Assembly (NCBI GenBank): GCA_037957365.1
Contig: JARHVA010006304.1
Span: 141,501 to 205,500, forward strand
Direction: 5' to 3'
Length of the DNA stretch: 64,000 nucleotides
From: Torreya grandis
Taxonomy: Eukaryota; Streptophyta; Pinopsida; Cupressales; Taxaceae
Shown: positions 38,484-50,589 of the stretch, piece after piece
Layout: each line of letters opens with the position of its first letter
Numbering within the stretch: position 1 is the first letter of the stretch
The notes under the pieces: model-generated
Databases searched by the model: none
What the model saw: only the letters and a program-made list of their open reading frames with translations
Told to the model about the DNA's origin: nothing
Program-made: the position numbers and the translations under genes

Positions 38484-39612
38484 TCAAGGCAAAAAGGGTC
38501 AAGTTCCAACAACTATGTTTTTTCAATTTTAGAAACTAGAATGTGTGTCTAACAGTAAGAAAGTCAGGTTTTAAGCTTGTTGTTTTGGAAGAAGTTTTTG
38601 ACAGTGACCGACGTCAGTAGAAAAAATTGATGCTGGTGAATAAAGGGGGCCGATGTCAGTCAGATAACTGATGTCAGTGAATATATGTTGCTAACATCGG
38701 TGGGAAAACCGATGTCGGTTACTATGTGCTTCTAGAAACTAAAATTTTTTGGAAGAAAGAAGAAAGTATGAGTTGTTCTTTAGATCTCAGAATGCGACCT
38801 CACCAACTCAAAAAAAACAAATGAAAATAGAAAAGTAGATGAAGACAAGCAAACCCCTAAATGTTAATTCCTAAGAATAATTTTTAGAGTCTTGTTGGCT
38901 TATGCCTTAGAAGAGTGTGTTTGGAAAGTTGGCTTTTAGAATGGGTCCTAAAAGAGGTAGTCTAAGGTTGGTTTTGGGTTGGTTTTGGTGTTCAAAGTCT
39001 GTATTAGGTTTCATACGTGGCTTGGTGCTAAGGAGCAAGCTCCCCTCACTTCACAAGCCCAGAGATAAGCTGGGTCACTTAGCCAGTATATACTTCCCCT
39101 AGAGTTTATACTTTTCGAGAGAATCGAGTGGGCTCTCCCCTTGGTAGTGAAGTCCAAGTGGGATTATCAGGAAGGATAATGTATCTACTAGGTGATGAAA
39201 TCCTAGTTGGACCTTGCCTTAGGTATGTTTAGATGTTTAGTTGTGAAAGTGGTCTGGTCATGTAACATAAGTGCGCTAAGATTTATTCATAATGCATTTT
39301 TAATTACTAGATGCGAGAGATAAGTATGCATTCAGGAAGAAATAACATGCAATAGATTTTAAGCCCAAATTGAAATGTGTGTTCGGATGCAGACAAGTGG
39401 AGAAAAGGTTGAAGAGCATTAACTTCACTACTCTAAGATGCAGAAAAGAAAGGTGACAAGAAGAAAAAGAAAGATTCTTTTTAACTTTGCTTATGATGTC
39501 TTTTCGAAAGAGAAAGAAAGAAGAAGGATACAATAAGAGAAAATTCCCTAATGCACCTATATGAAAAGTTTGTTTTTAGAAGAAAAAGTATGAACCCAAG
39601 GAAAACTCCTAG
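38484..39612 (-). other. E5 untranslated leader
   Basis: About 1.1 kb between the primer site and the gag start. It contains the six-unit palindrome array at 38607-38719, close upstream of the gag ATG. The short frame at 38917-39102 (plus) and the one at 39300-39533 (minus) have no recognisable domain. Confidence 0.65.
38607..38719. repeat. Six-unit palindrome array in E5 leader
   Basis: Units start at 38607 (ACCGACGTCAGT), 38626, 38649, 38667, 38690 and 38708 (ACCGATGTCGGT). Steps are 19, 23, 18, 23 and 18 bp, so pairs repeat every 41-42 bp. The array ends about 125 bp upstream of the gag ATG in element orientation. Confidence 0.9.
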
Positions 39613-39631
39613 GGTCCCACCAGGCGTGTCA
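39613..39631 (-). promoter_or_regulatory. Primer-binding site of E5
   Basis: Minus-strand TGACACGCCTGGTGGGACC, three bases inside the LTR; the ancestral form probably started TGGCACGCC. It resembles the site of E2. The tRNA is not assigned. Confidence 0.7.
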
Positions 39632-39994
39632 GAATGTTTCTAACTATTTTCACATTTCACATTCAAAAGATGAAAGAAACTAAAGTAATGGTCAAGGGTT
39701 TGTACGTACCCAAATGAAGTTTGCACACCATATCCAGATGACTGAAGGAGCTCCTCTTTGGCTATGGAGGATGACACCTATAGAAGAAAGAGACTCAAAC
39801 ACATAGATTGTTAGATAGAGATAAGGTGGACTACCAAGCGATATGCTCGATCCCAAAAGCGCAAGGACTTCCTTGAGGGATGACAGTCCACTGTTAATAA
39901 GTAAAAGTGTCAGAAATAAAGAAATGACAAATGACTAGCAAAGAGGAAATTAGATAATGCGTACCTATTTCTTTGCAGTCAGTCTGCCACAATC

Positions 39995-40086
39995 ACCGAA
40001 ATTGGTAGTTCTACCAGCGTTAGTTTGTCAAGTTGCCAATGTCAGTTAGTATGCCGACGTCGGTAGGGGAAATGGTCGATGTCAGT
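39995..40086. repeat. Palindrome array in E5 5' LTR, cluster 1
   Basis: Five units start at 39995, 40013, 40035, 40053 (GCCGACGTCGGT) and 40075, with alternating steps 18, 22, 18 and 22 bp. Less decayed units keep the central GACGTC. Confidence 0.87.
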
Positions 40087-40635
40087 CAGGGCAATGGCCT
40101 TAGATGAGTTTTTGGTCTCCCTGTGATCGACAGAATGGTCTGGGATGTCTGTGGGAGTTTAATGGGTTGTGTTGGGCAATAGATAGGGTATTTAGGAGGG
40201 ACAAAGGCAAGGGATAGGTTGTCAAGATGGGTCAGGATAAAACACAGGGTTTTCAGCCTCTCAGGAAGAAGGTCAAGCCTGGGCTGGTTGATAGCTGAGT
40301 CTGGGTGATAATATTGATTAGAAGTAGTAACTAGAGAACCAATTACTAATACATTATAAATAATGAAATGAAATAAAAGAGGGATACTTAGCTCTTTGAC
40401 AGAGAACCAGAAGTGTAGAAGACCTGTTGTTGATGCCACTGATGTAGAAGACTTCCTACAATATTTCAATCAGGGGTGGAGTGACTGATGCAGAGTACCT
40501 GTAGCCTGTGATGCTTGGTGTGTGTCTAAGAGAGAGAGAGAGAGAGAGAGAGGTTGAATACCAACTCTGTGATTCGGCTCTGTGATTTTAGCATCCCAGG
40601 GGGAAGAGAATTTGCCTTCGGGTTGTTTTAAGCAA

Positions 40636-40686
40636 CCGACGTTGGTGATCCCGCCGGCGTCAGCCGCAGGGTAACCGACATCGGTG
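40636..40686. repeat. Palindrome array in E5 5' LTR, cluster 2
   Basis: Three units: ACCGACGTTGGT, GCCGGCGTCAGC and ACCGACATCGGT, matching 32019-32069 in the other LTR. Confidence 0.83.
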
Positions 40687-40908
40687 GCTAAAAGATGGGG
40701 AAAAGGGCTCAAATTAGCCTTTTGCTCATTCTTCCAACTGCCAGGTCTAATTGTCATTGGAAAATGGTTGAAGGTGGATTAAATAAGGGTGAGAGAGGTT
40801 AGTGGGAGGGTTGAAATAGGTCATAAATTGGTCATAGGGTGATGGGAGGCATCCAAGGGGAGGAATCCAAGGGTGAGGTGTCAAGGGTGATGTGTCATGG
40901 GTGAGGTG

Positions 40909-40946
40909 TTATTAATTTAAAATAAGTTATTATTTTAAATTAATAA
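40909..40946. repeat. AT-rich hairpin in E5 5' LTR
   Basis: Perfect 17-bp arms (TTATTAATTTAAAATAA and its complement) with a 4-base loop, conserved with 32295-32328. Confidence 0.85.
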
Positions 40947-41496
40947 GTGTGTGGGTTAGGAATGTGTAGAAGTGGACTAAGGGGACCAAGGGGGGAGTCG
41001 ACCAAGGAGTAGACACAATTTTGGTGTCTACATTATGATTAATACTTTTCCTCTGAATCTTGCCTAATTTGTGATGTAATTTGAATTTATGCTATTTTAT
41101 AGCATAAATTGGTTTAATGTGTACTCAATGTAATTTCAATTTTGTCACAATATTTTATATGAAAACTTGCAATCATGTCTCTTCCTTCCTTACCCTTCCT
41201 TTTTCTTTTTTTTTAATCAAGATTCACTCTATCTTAAAGATCATTGTTAATAATCATTTAGTTTAAATTTTGAGTCCTCAAAATTACTAAGTATTAAAAT
41301 TGTGTAGACCCTGGTAGCTCCCAACCACTAAATCAAATAAATATTGTGGACATTTTTCATACTTTGCTTCTATTTCACTAGAGACAATCACTGAATAGTC
41401 ACAAACTACAACTCATGCCATGGATTCTCAAAATCTTAAAATAAGAAGTGTTATTCAGTACTAAGAACACTTGTGGTACAGTTTGAAGCATCAACA

Positions 41497-42075
41497 AGAG
41501 AAGCTCTATTAGTGCTAGAAGGAGGGCCTCCTTGAAGAATACTTAGTATTTTTCACATGTATTTGGTCAAATATATCTACATTTTACATGATTATGTTTC
41601 TTTTAGCATAAATTGTGTAAAGATTGGTGACTTTTGTGGAAATATGGATTTTGTTGCTAAGAATTTATTAGTATTTAGAGTTAGGATGGATTATTTTGTT
41701 TAAAATTGACAATTCTTTGACAATAAGAGGCTTATTTGAGTCATAATTTATTAAGATTAGTCATCTTTGCATATTTCAGTAGGTCTTTGAACTTATTTGG
41801 TTAAAGATTGATGTCCTTTGTCTTTTTATGAACAATTTTTTTGAAAATTAAGCTTAGTGTGTATATTATTTTTCATTCTTTGGAAATTAATGTGTTACAC
41901 CATGTTTTAGAACATGATCCTTAATCTTCAAGCTAGAATTACCAAAGATTAGACTAGATCACATTAAGAGACTAGAGAACCCTTGCTTGAACTCGAAATT
42001 CATAGGACTAGAATAGGTAGAGAAAGATGTAGGTATTCTAAATCTTTACCATTATCACTTTTGTAAGGGATTTAT
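41497..42075 (+). other. E4 leader between 5' LTR and gag
   Basis: The first bases are agagaagctctattagtgct, which is not the TGG form of a usual primer-binding site. No gene is seen. The stretch near 41910-42060 may encode the very N-terminus of gag, but with stops. Confidence 0.5.
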
Positions 42076-43440
42076 ATGTTTGATATTAATCCAAACATGG
42101 CATGGATTAGAAGCTCCCCTATCAATATACCAGGTGTGGTTCATGATTTGCCTTGTAATCTTGAAAAATATTTTCTAATATTTAGTCCAAATAGTATAAC
42201 GACTACTAAAGAACATGTTAAATATTTCAAAGTTGCATTAAGATTATTAAATTTTATTCATGAAGATGTAGCTTTTAGGTTGTTCCCATTTACATTCAAA
42301 GATGTTGCATATGAATGGTTCCTTTATCTGCCTGACAATTGTACTATCTCATGGAATAAGTTTGACACTATTTTTATTGATCAATTTGGAAAGATCATAA
42401 GCCCTTATGTCATTTATCATCAATTTACAATTATTAAGAGAGATACAAGTGAACCTATTAGGTTATTTAATGCTAGGTTTGAAAAGATGTTTAGTCAAAC
42501 CATGGATCCATATAAACCTAATTAAGCTTTACCTTTAGAGGTTTATAAAGATGTTGTTGACCCCATGACTTCTATGTTTTTGAAGAGAGCCCTTCCACTT
42601 ATTATCACATTGGCACAAGCCTATTTTGAAGTAGTGGTTATTAGTGACCAAATGTAACCCCAAGGATAGATGGCTTATTTTATCCCAAATGTTAATCCTC
42701 AAATTTCTACATTAAACCTTTTCCCAAATAATAACCAAAATACTCCAGCATTAAACCAAATTCCTACTTTGAATGTGTTACCTACTAGTCATGTTTCCCC
42801 TAATCAAAATTTAGGTTTCTTAAGCCATCAAGTTACCAATGGATTTCATGACAATGACCAGAAGGCTTTAGTGCCTATCAATCACATTAAAATTAACCAA
42901 GTTCAAAATACTAAGGTTCCAAAAAATGAGAATGAGTCTATATTTAAAATGGTACAGAATCTTAGCACTAATTTTTTGCAATTGTAAAAACAAGTTGGTA
43001 ATGCTAGTGACAATTCTATAAGGACCTTCATTTTTCAAAAGTTCAAAAGGTCTAAGAATAGGTTTTAGAATGATAGTTTATACAATTAAAAAACTAATGA
43101 GCCTTCCTCTAGTAAGAAGAATATGGATATAAATATCACTAATATTGCCTTACTAGACTATTGTAGGGTACATGCTACTTTCAAGCATGGTGAGATTGAT
43201 TGCATTAAGTTTTGTAAAGCTTTTGAAGCTTTTCAAGAAATTGACATATTTGAAGTGATTCCAAACAAATTTGTTGCTAAAAATTATTCTAAATCTAAAC
43301 CATCTGACCAAGTGCATATGGTGGAAAATTTTCAATTCCCTTTGCAAGAGGATAATGAGCCTAAAAATATTCATGAGGAGATTCAAGCATTCCAAATTTT
43401 TTTTAAGACATATCTTCTGAGAAATAGTTAACAAAAAAAC
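42076..43440 (+). pseudogene. E4 gag remnant
   Basis: Starts around MFDINPNMAWIRSSPINIPG, a recognisable plant gypsy gag N-terminus. The core runs to about 42525 (HVKYFKVALRLLNFIHEDVAFRLFPFTF in part, WNKFDTIFIDQFG, IRLFNARFEKMF). A glutamine/asparagine-rich stretch follows (42670-42990), and then a knuckle-like YCRVHATFKHGEIDC at about 43155-43200. All these pieces share one frame, broken by stops at 42523, 42655-42668, 42985 and others. The short RT-proximal frame at 43443-43628 continues it in another phase. It forms the particle and binds RNA in intact relatives. Confidence 0.85.
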
Positions 43441-46400
43441 CATTGACTACTTCTACCCCTGCTAACAATTATGGAACCCCTCGAGACACTGTATCAAAGA
43501 ATAATCCTAAACCCCCTAGAGGAAGTTCTTATAAGCTAACTGCTAATCCTCCAAGCAAAATTGGATACAATATTGTGGAAGATATGAAAAGGATTAAATC
43601 CAATATCACTTTACATGAGCTAACTTAGATTACAAAACAAACAGACTTAAGTTTGGAATCTTTATCTAAAAATATTGGGAAGCCCCCTAAGAATGATAGT
43701 GCAAATGTAATTACTCAAGTAATCAAAGTAGAGTCTCCACCTTTTTTACTTATAGTCAAGATATTTGGGAAGAATGTCCATAATTATATTTTAGATTTTG
43801 GAGCTTTAACCAACATTATGCCTATTGGGATATGTGAACTTGAGTTAACTCCAACCAAGTCTGATAGGGTAGTCACTCAATTGGATAAATCTAGAGTTAA
43901 GGTTATAGGAGAATTATTGAATGTGCATATATAACTGGCTATTGAACCTAGGTTTTAGCAATTCATTGATATTAAAGTGGTAGAAATTCCTAGTGCTTAT
44001 GGATTTTTTTTTAGTAGAGAATGGACTAAGGCTTTAAATGGCTATATGTCTACTAATTGCTCACACTTATGGATTCCTTGGAAAGGTGTGAAAAATCAAA
44101 TAAGAGTGGAAAGGGAACCTCAAATGAAACACATGATAATAGAATATAATGTTGTTAACAAAAGGGTAAATTTCCTAGATTCTAATTTAAGAGTTTTCAC
44201 TTTGGAAATTATAAAAGAAATAGTTTCTAAGAGTTCTCCTCAAATTTTTGGTTTGTGAAAGCTATACATTGATGGTGCCAAGTGAAAATCAAGATCAAGA
44301 GCTAGTATTATATTGATAGATCCTTCAAAAAATTAATACCATGTAGCTTATAAATTACAATTTCCTTACACCAATAATTTAGCTAAGTATGAGGCTCTCA
44401 TACTTGGATTATAGTTTTCCATTAAACACAAAGTTAAGGAGCTCCTTATCTATGGAGACTCTAAAATTGTGGTTAACCAAGTGAGGAGTAAATACCAGTG
44501 TAAATTTTCTTAAAAAGATATAAGTTTAGGGTGTGGGACTTGATCAAATCTTTCGATGCCTTCAACATATTAGCTACTCCAAGAGAAGAAAATAAATTTG
44601 CTAATGAGCTTACCTCTATTGTAGCTAACCTCATTCCTAATCATGAATATTAAAGCATTAATATTGATCTAGTACCATGTCCTTTAGTTATTGACAATGT
44701 AAATCATTTCCAAGTTTTCAATAATGATCAACAAATCATAGATTTCTTAGCTAATTCTAGAGCTTTTGAAGCTGACATTATTGACGAAACTTCTCATGAG
44801 AAGGAATTTAATGATAAAAACATCCAATTAAGTGATAATAAGATACCTAGAGGGATGATTTCATTGGAAATATTATTTTATCTTGACAAGATTTCTGAGG
44901 AAAATAAACAACCAAAGGTACATGGTAGAGATTTTCATGTGATAAACCTTGGTCCACATGATCAACCCCAAATGCTAAATATAAGGAAGGCTTACACTAA
45001 AATGGAAAAAAAAGATAGAGAGTTGCTTAAAAAATACAAGGATGTAATTTCTTGGTTTTATGAAGATTTGAAAATATTTGATCCAAGGGTCATTACTCAT
45101 ATTGTACCTCTTCAATAAGGTTGTAAACCTTTTAGATAGAAACAAAGACTAGTCAACCTTATTTTAGAACCCATGATTTTTAAACAAGTCAAGAAGTTGT
45201 TAGATAAAAGGATATTTTTTACTATTAGACACTCCACTTTGGTGGCAAACCTAGTCCCTCTTAGAATAAATAATGGAGAAATAAGATTATGCATAGATTT
45301 TAGGAATTTAAATAGAGCATCTAAAAAGGATAATTATAATTTACCTTCTATGGACTAGGTTATCCAAAATATTTTAGGATCTTCCATGATGTCTTTTTTG
45401 AATGGATTTTCTAGATATAACTAAGTAGTTATTTCTCCAGAAGATAGGATGAAAATAACTTTTACTAATAAATGGGGGAACATATGCTTACAAGATAATG
45501 CCTTTTGGATTAATTAATGCAGGGGAAACTTTTCAAAGGGCCATGGATCATGATTTACAAGGTTTAATGGGAAAGTGTATCATCATATATATGGATGATC
45601 TTATAGTATTTTCTATAAATAGAGAGGAACATTTCATACATTTAAGATGAGTATTTGATAGATACAGAAAGTATGGTGTATCACTTAATCCCAAGAAAAT
45701 TATATTCTATGTCACTAAAGTAAAATTATTGGGACATGTCATTACCAAAGATGGGATTTCTGAAGATTCTAATAGAGTAGAGGCCATCTCTAAAATTGGG
45801 TTGGCCAATAGTCAAAAATAACTTAAGTCATTCTTTGGCAAGATTAATATTGTGAGGAAATTTATTTTAGGATTTGATGAGATTGTTAAACATTTGAATG
45901 ATATGCTTAAGAAAGATGCTATAATTTATTAAAATGAAGAATCTCAAAAGTCCTTCACTAACATTAATAAGGCAATAATTGAAGATCTAGTCCTCATATG
46001 TCATGATTTCTCAAAATATTTCTATATATATTCATTTGCTTTTGAGTATACTATGGTTGCAGTGTTAACTCAAAAGGTTGATGGGAATGATCATCCCATA
46101 GCTTTTATGAGCACCAACTTCAAAAATGTAGAATTAAATTATTCTATGATTGATAATCAAGCTTATGCATTGGTAAAGGTAATAAAAAAAATTAGACATT
46201 ACCTCCTTAGAAATAAGGTATATGTCATATTACTTGATCTAGATACAAAGCTTATGTTGAGTTAGAATGAGCTCAAAGAAAGAAGAGGCAAGTGGATGGT
46301 AATTCTACAAGAATATGATATAGAGATGAAAATAGTCAAATTATTGAAATGTTAAGTTTAGTTCAGATGATCGCTACTATTGATTTAAAATCCCATGTCA

Positions 46401-47705
46401 TGTAAATAGATCAACAAAACTTCTAACCCAATGAGTGGTATGAATCTATTATCCATTTACTTTTCAATGGTGTTTTTCCCCCATGATTTATAAGAGAAAA
46501 AAAGAGAGCCTTGAGGCTCAAATCATCTCATTACCTCATTAAGAATGAAATCTTGTATAGGAAAAACTTTGAGGGAATTTATTTGAGATGTGTGTCTAAA
46601 TAAGAACTAGCTTGGATTATGACTACCTTCCATGAGAAGCTAGGAAGTAGACACCCTTCAGGAAGAACCATAGCTCACAAGATTATCAAATATGGATATT
46701 ATTGGCCCACCCTCTTCAAAGATGCTTATAAGCATGTAAGGGAGTGTCATTCGTGCTAGATTTTTAGCACAAAGGAGCCAAAGGTATCCATGCCTTTATA
46801 ACCTGTGATGGTAAATAAACTTTTTACACAACGGGCATTATATTTTTTAGGAGTAATAAACCCTAATTATTTTGGAGGTCATAATTATGTCCTAACTGCT
46901 ATGGATTATTATACTATGTGGACTGAAGAAGTAGCCACTAAGCAATGCAGAACAAAGGAGGTGATCAATTTTCTAGAGGAAAATATATGTACTAGATTTG
47001 GAAACCTAATTTATTTGGTTTGTGGCAATGGATCTACATTCATTTATATTGAAATTATGGAATGGGCTTATGACCAAGGCATTACACTCAATTTTTCTTC
47101 CAATCAATACCCTTAAGGAAATGGTGTTTTTGAGTCCACAAATAAAAATTTGATGAAAGCTATCAAAAAATCCACTGAAGATACACCTAGAACATGACAT
47201 AAACTTATTAAGTTTGCATTATGGATAGATCGAATCAAGATCAAACAAGCTCTAAAGGCCTCACCATATTTTTTGGTATACGGTCAAGAACCCATCTTTC
47301 CCATAACCTTGAATTTGTCTACATTCACATTCATGTAGGAATACATGGAAGACAGTCAGGAACTTGTTAATTCTCAGCTATTAGACATTATTCAAATAGA
47401 AGATGCTAGAGAAAAGGCATTTAAACACTTTAAAAGGCACCAATCAAGCGTGAAAATATGGTTTGATAAAAGATCTAAAGTAAAGGTGTTTAGGTAGGGA
47501 GATCTAGTCTTTCTTTGGGATAAAGCATCAAAGCCTAAAGGAAAACATGGTAAATTCACCCCTTTATGGATTGGCCCATACCAAATTACATAAATCTTGG
47601 GTGACAATACTTTTAGGTTGAAATATCTCTAAGGATTAGAGTTTAAACTACCTTCTAATGGAAAATATCTCAAACATTACTTTTTTGTTGTCCCACTGGG
47701 GGTCT
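43441..47705 (+). pseudogene. E4 pol remnant (PR, RNase H-like, RT, RNase H, IN)
   Basis: Protease: YILDFGALTNIMP at about 43785-43825 (DFGA where D-S/T-G-A is usual). Then an RNase H-like domain at 44255-44680. RT: about 45165-45790 with LVANLVPLRINNGEIRLC in part, IDFRNLNRAS, and YMDDLIVFS near 45585-45612, then NPKKIIF and LGHVITKDGI. RNase H: about 45960-46360 (YTMVAVLTQK, AFMSTN, ELNYSMIDNQAYAL). Integrase: about 46500-47690, with the zinc part HEKLGSRHPSG ... CHSC, the core GVINPNYFGGHNYVLTAMDYY (seen in two parts; first catalytic Asp present), CGNGSTF where DNG is expected (second Asp lost), and the C-terminal KHGKFTPLWIGPYQI near 47545. Several frameshifts and many stops. Confidence 0.88.
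44255..44680 (+). pseudogene. RNase H-like domain upstream of E4 RT
   Basis: The stretch reads KLYIDGAK, then NNLAKYEALILGL, then LLIYGDSKIVVNQV, then PREENKFANELTS. The three carboxylates expected for RNase H are in place: Asp in IDG (codon near 44271), Glu in YEA (near 44391) and Asp in GDS (near 44457). The late Asp of the ADxLA-type motif is Asn here. This is the additional, archaeal-type RNase H known from Tat-lineage gypsy elements. It lies between protease and RT, whereas the ordinary RNase H follows RT. I recall plant polyproteins of this domain order, so it is probably a lineage trait and not a rearrangement. Confidence 0.7.
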
Positions 47706-48645
47706 TCATGGAATAAATGTGTAATATTTTTAAAGTTATAATAGGTAGGATAGCTAGTTTCTTTTCTTGCTTTTTTTTTTTTTTCTTTTTTTTGTTGGGT
47801 TTGTATATATTTCTTTGTTTATGTTTTGTTTTCTTTTATTGCTTGGTGGTATTCCTTGGTTGTGGTATAATCTTTTGGTATTATTGTTGATTTAGAAATT
47901 TCTCAAGAGAGTGTGGGTGAATTTTACAAAAGGTGAACATCAAGTCACAATAAAGTATCATGAAGAAACCAATGGCACTAATATAGATTGGTATATGAAC
48001 TCAATGTCCTACAAAGATTTAAATTTTATTCTAAATTAAAACTTGGTTTTAAGAAGAGTCATATGCATATGATGTGAATTTATTTTTTTAACTCATATTC
48101 ATGTTTACACTTAGAACATATTCTTGTCATGAACTCAAGTTTGAATTAAAGGAGATTGTCCTAAGGTTAGAACATTTGATCAAATCCCTAAACTTGGCTA
48201 ATCTGGTTCCCAACCTTTGTTGGAAGCAATAAATGATCTATGAGTGGGCATCAAGAGCTTCCAAAGCAAAGGTGATTTATGCCCAACTGGCAGTGGAGCA
48301 AGACCTTGAGTGGAACCAAAGGTATCTATGTCAGGGCTATAGATGCATGGTTGGTAGTAGAGTAATGCCCAAGCCTCCCTCAAAATCAAATGCAATGGAC
48401 CAAAAGGACATGAACCTAGATGTTGTTTCTTGAGTTCATGACAAATAGTAAGTGGAATCAAATCACACACTGGATGTTTATATTCTAATATATAAGTTTA
48501 GATTTAATACATAAGGAGCTTGTTTCAATTTAAGGTTGATTCAAGAAAGAGCATATGTCTAAATGGGGTATAGAGTTCATGTACAAGTTTAAACTAGAGT
48601 CTTGTGTTCTAAAATATTTCTATGTTTCCCTTGTGGGTCACCATT
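47706..48645 (+). other. E4 region between pol and 3' LTR
   Basis: Begins with a T-rich stretch (47768-47800). The part from about 48150 to 48440 is less AT-rich than its surroundings and has small open frames on both strands (48233-48433 plus; 48198-48470 minus), but neither is recognisable. No strong polypurine tract precedes 48646. Confidence 0.5.
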
Positions 48646-50589
48646 TGTTGAGACCAACACCCCTATCCTTATTTTATGAAAGGAGGACCCCTATATTTGT
48701 TTCCAAAAAGTCTGTATTCTAGATTGAATGTGAAGAGTTGTCTTATATTGGATTTTAAAGTCAAATCAATTTTGAAAGGGGAACATGTGATTTGATGTAT
48801 TCGATCATGTTTACATTTCATGGCTCAAAATTACTAAAAAATTGTCTTCAAGGTGATTAGTTGTAGGCTCCATGGAAGAAGCTAGGATTCCTAAGGAACA
48901 AACCCTAAAGTGGGTTTGAATTTGAATATTCATGGAAAATACTAGTGAGAAATTTTATTTCCTTTTGATTTAATGATCTTAAGTCTAAATTTATATTAAG
49001 ATTCAAATATGTTTTTTATTTAAAACATGATCGAATATTAATATAAAACCTTAGGCTAAAATTTATACTTGATCAAGTATTAATTTAAAGGTTATGTTCT
49101 TTTACATATCTAACAGTAATCTCTTGTTTGTTAATTTTGATCTGATGATGCAACAAGACCGAAGTCTTTTAAAAAGGACATACAATTAACGATTTGGGCC
49201 TAGTAAATATCTAATAGTGATCATTTTCTCAGAGGTTTTGATCCAATGGTGTGAATTAAATCTAATACCCAAAAGGACATTAATAGTTATTAACCACTTA
49301 GGACTTGATCTAATGGTTCACATTGCTTTGAAGGTTATAATCTAATGGTACACATCAACCTGAAAGCCTTAGGATATCATAAAGGATTTACACATGACAC
49401 TAATTCATTAAACCAGAAAGATTTTAGTGTCTTAAAATTGATAGGTTTGCTCCCATCATTTAACATCTATAAGGACATATTTGACAAGATCAAACCTATA
49501 AAACTTAACATGAGAGAAAAAGATTCTATTATCTTAAATTTGATAGGTTTACCCCCATAATTTGATGTCTAAAAGGATGTATTTGATGGTACCAAACCTA
49601 TAAAATTTAAACTAAACAATTCTAGAAGCCTCAAAATCTCGTAAAGGCTTTACGTATGGCACTCAATCATTGGACTAAAAAATTATACCAATTTAAATTT
49701 GATAGGTTCACTCTCATCATTTGATATCTAAGAGGATGTATTTGATATGACTGAACCCATAAAATTTAACTTAGACAATTTTTAAAGCCTAATCAAAGGG
49801 GGAATTTCTAAAAAAACATTTTAAGAATTTATTAACTTTTTATGAAGACAAGCTTAGTATATAAAGATCTTAGCCTAAGTCATTTTGTTTTTTTTAAACA
49901 TAAAATTCTAAATGACATTTTTAAACATAAGATTTATATGATCATGTAATTGATTAAAAGGTAAGCATCCTATAAGATCCAATTGTGATTTCTTGTTCAT
50001 TGGATTTGATCCAATGGTGTATCGAGCTTGAATCTTTTTTTAAAAAAGCATGTGGTTAATGATTTGGCCCAAGTAAATATCCAATGATGATCACTTGCTC
50101 ACTATATTTGATCTAATAGTGTGATGAAGTTGAGGACTTTTCAAAGGCCTCACGATCTTGACACATGGCACAATCAATAATCTCAAAGATCAAGAACCAA
50201 TGAAATGCAAGGACCTAGATTTAGCTTTTCAAAGCAAAATAAAGGGGACTTTTGAAAATCAATGGTCACTCTTCAAATGGCATTTATGAAATTTTCCACA
50301 AAAGGCATGGATCCCTACCACATAAACTCCATGTAAGTATGAAGGATCTAAATGAAATATATCTCATGATTGAAAACACAAAAGACATGATAGTAAGGTT
50401 CCATCATTTTTAAGGCACATATGAAATCAAGAGTTGTGTATTTTCACCATTAAATCCAAAAAACCCTAAACCCTCTATAAAGAAGGCTAGAGTTGATTCA
50501 ATTGATTATATGACACTTGAGATAATTTCAAACTAAACTCAGAGCAAGTACCTTAGTAAGAAATTTGATAGCTTTGTAGCTACAATACA

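Larger units (their letters stand above)
31046..41032 (-). mobile_element. E5: gag-only gypsy-derived element nested in E4
   Basis: This 9,987-bp insertion is flanked by perfect TTATG duplications (31041-31045 and 41033-41037). LTRs are at 31046-32415 and 39635-41032. A polypurine tract beside the first and a primer site beside the second show that it reads on the minus strand. The internal region holds a very long gag frame (38483-35148), a small trace of the integrase C-terminus (34498-34761) and a repeat-rich 3' part. Protease, RT, RNase H and the integrase core are missing, so it depended on another element. The LTRs are the most alike pair in the window by eye, so E5 is probably the youngest insertion. 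Confidence 0.93.
39635..41032 (-). repeat. 5' LTR of E5 (1,398 bp)
   Basis: In element orientation it runs from TGTAGACACC (41032) to TAGAAACA (39635). The inverted repeat TAGACAC..GTGTCTA lies at the very start. Palindrome clusters are at 39995-40086 and about 40636-40686, and the AT hairpin is at 40909-40946. A TATA-like cttatttaatcc occurs near 40770-40785 on the minus strand. Confidence 0.92.
25422..41496 (+). repeat. 5' LTR of E4 (interrupted by E5)
   Basis: The LTR consists of 25422-31045 plus 41038-41496. Similarity to the right LTR continues across the E5 insertion (cttacttatg, then gattaatacttttcctctg, against cttacttatgattcatacttttcctctg). It holds short tandem repeats (26100-26550) and one copy of ORF-X. 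About 6.1 kb is very long for a plant LTR, though LTRs of about 5-6 kb are known in Ogre elements. Confidence 0.9.

Noticed and set aside
48198..48470. Overlapping frames on both strands in a less AT-rich patch
   Set aside because: No recognisable motif, not conserved elsewhere in the window, and no start context; kept only as an unassigned interval.
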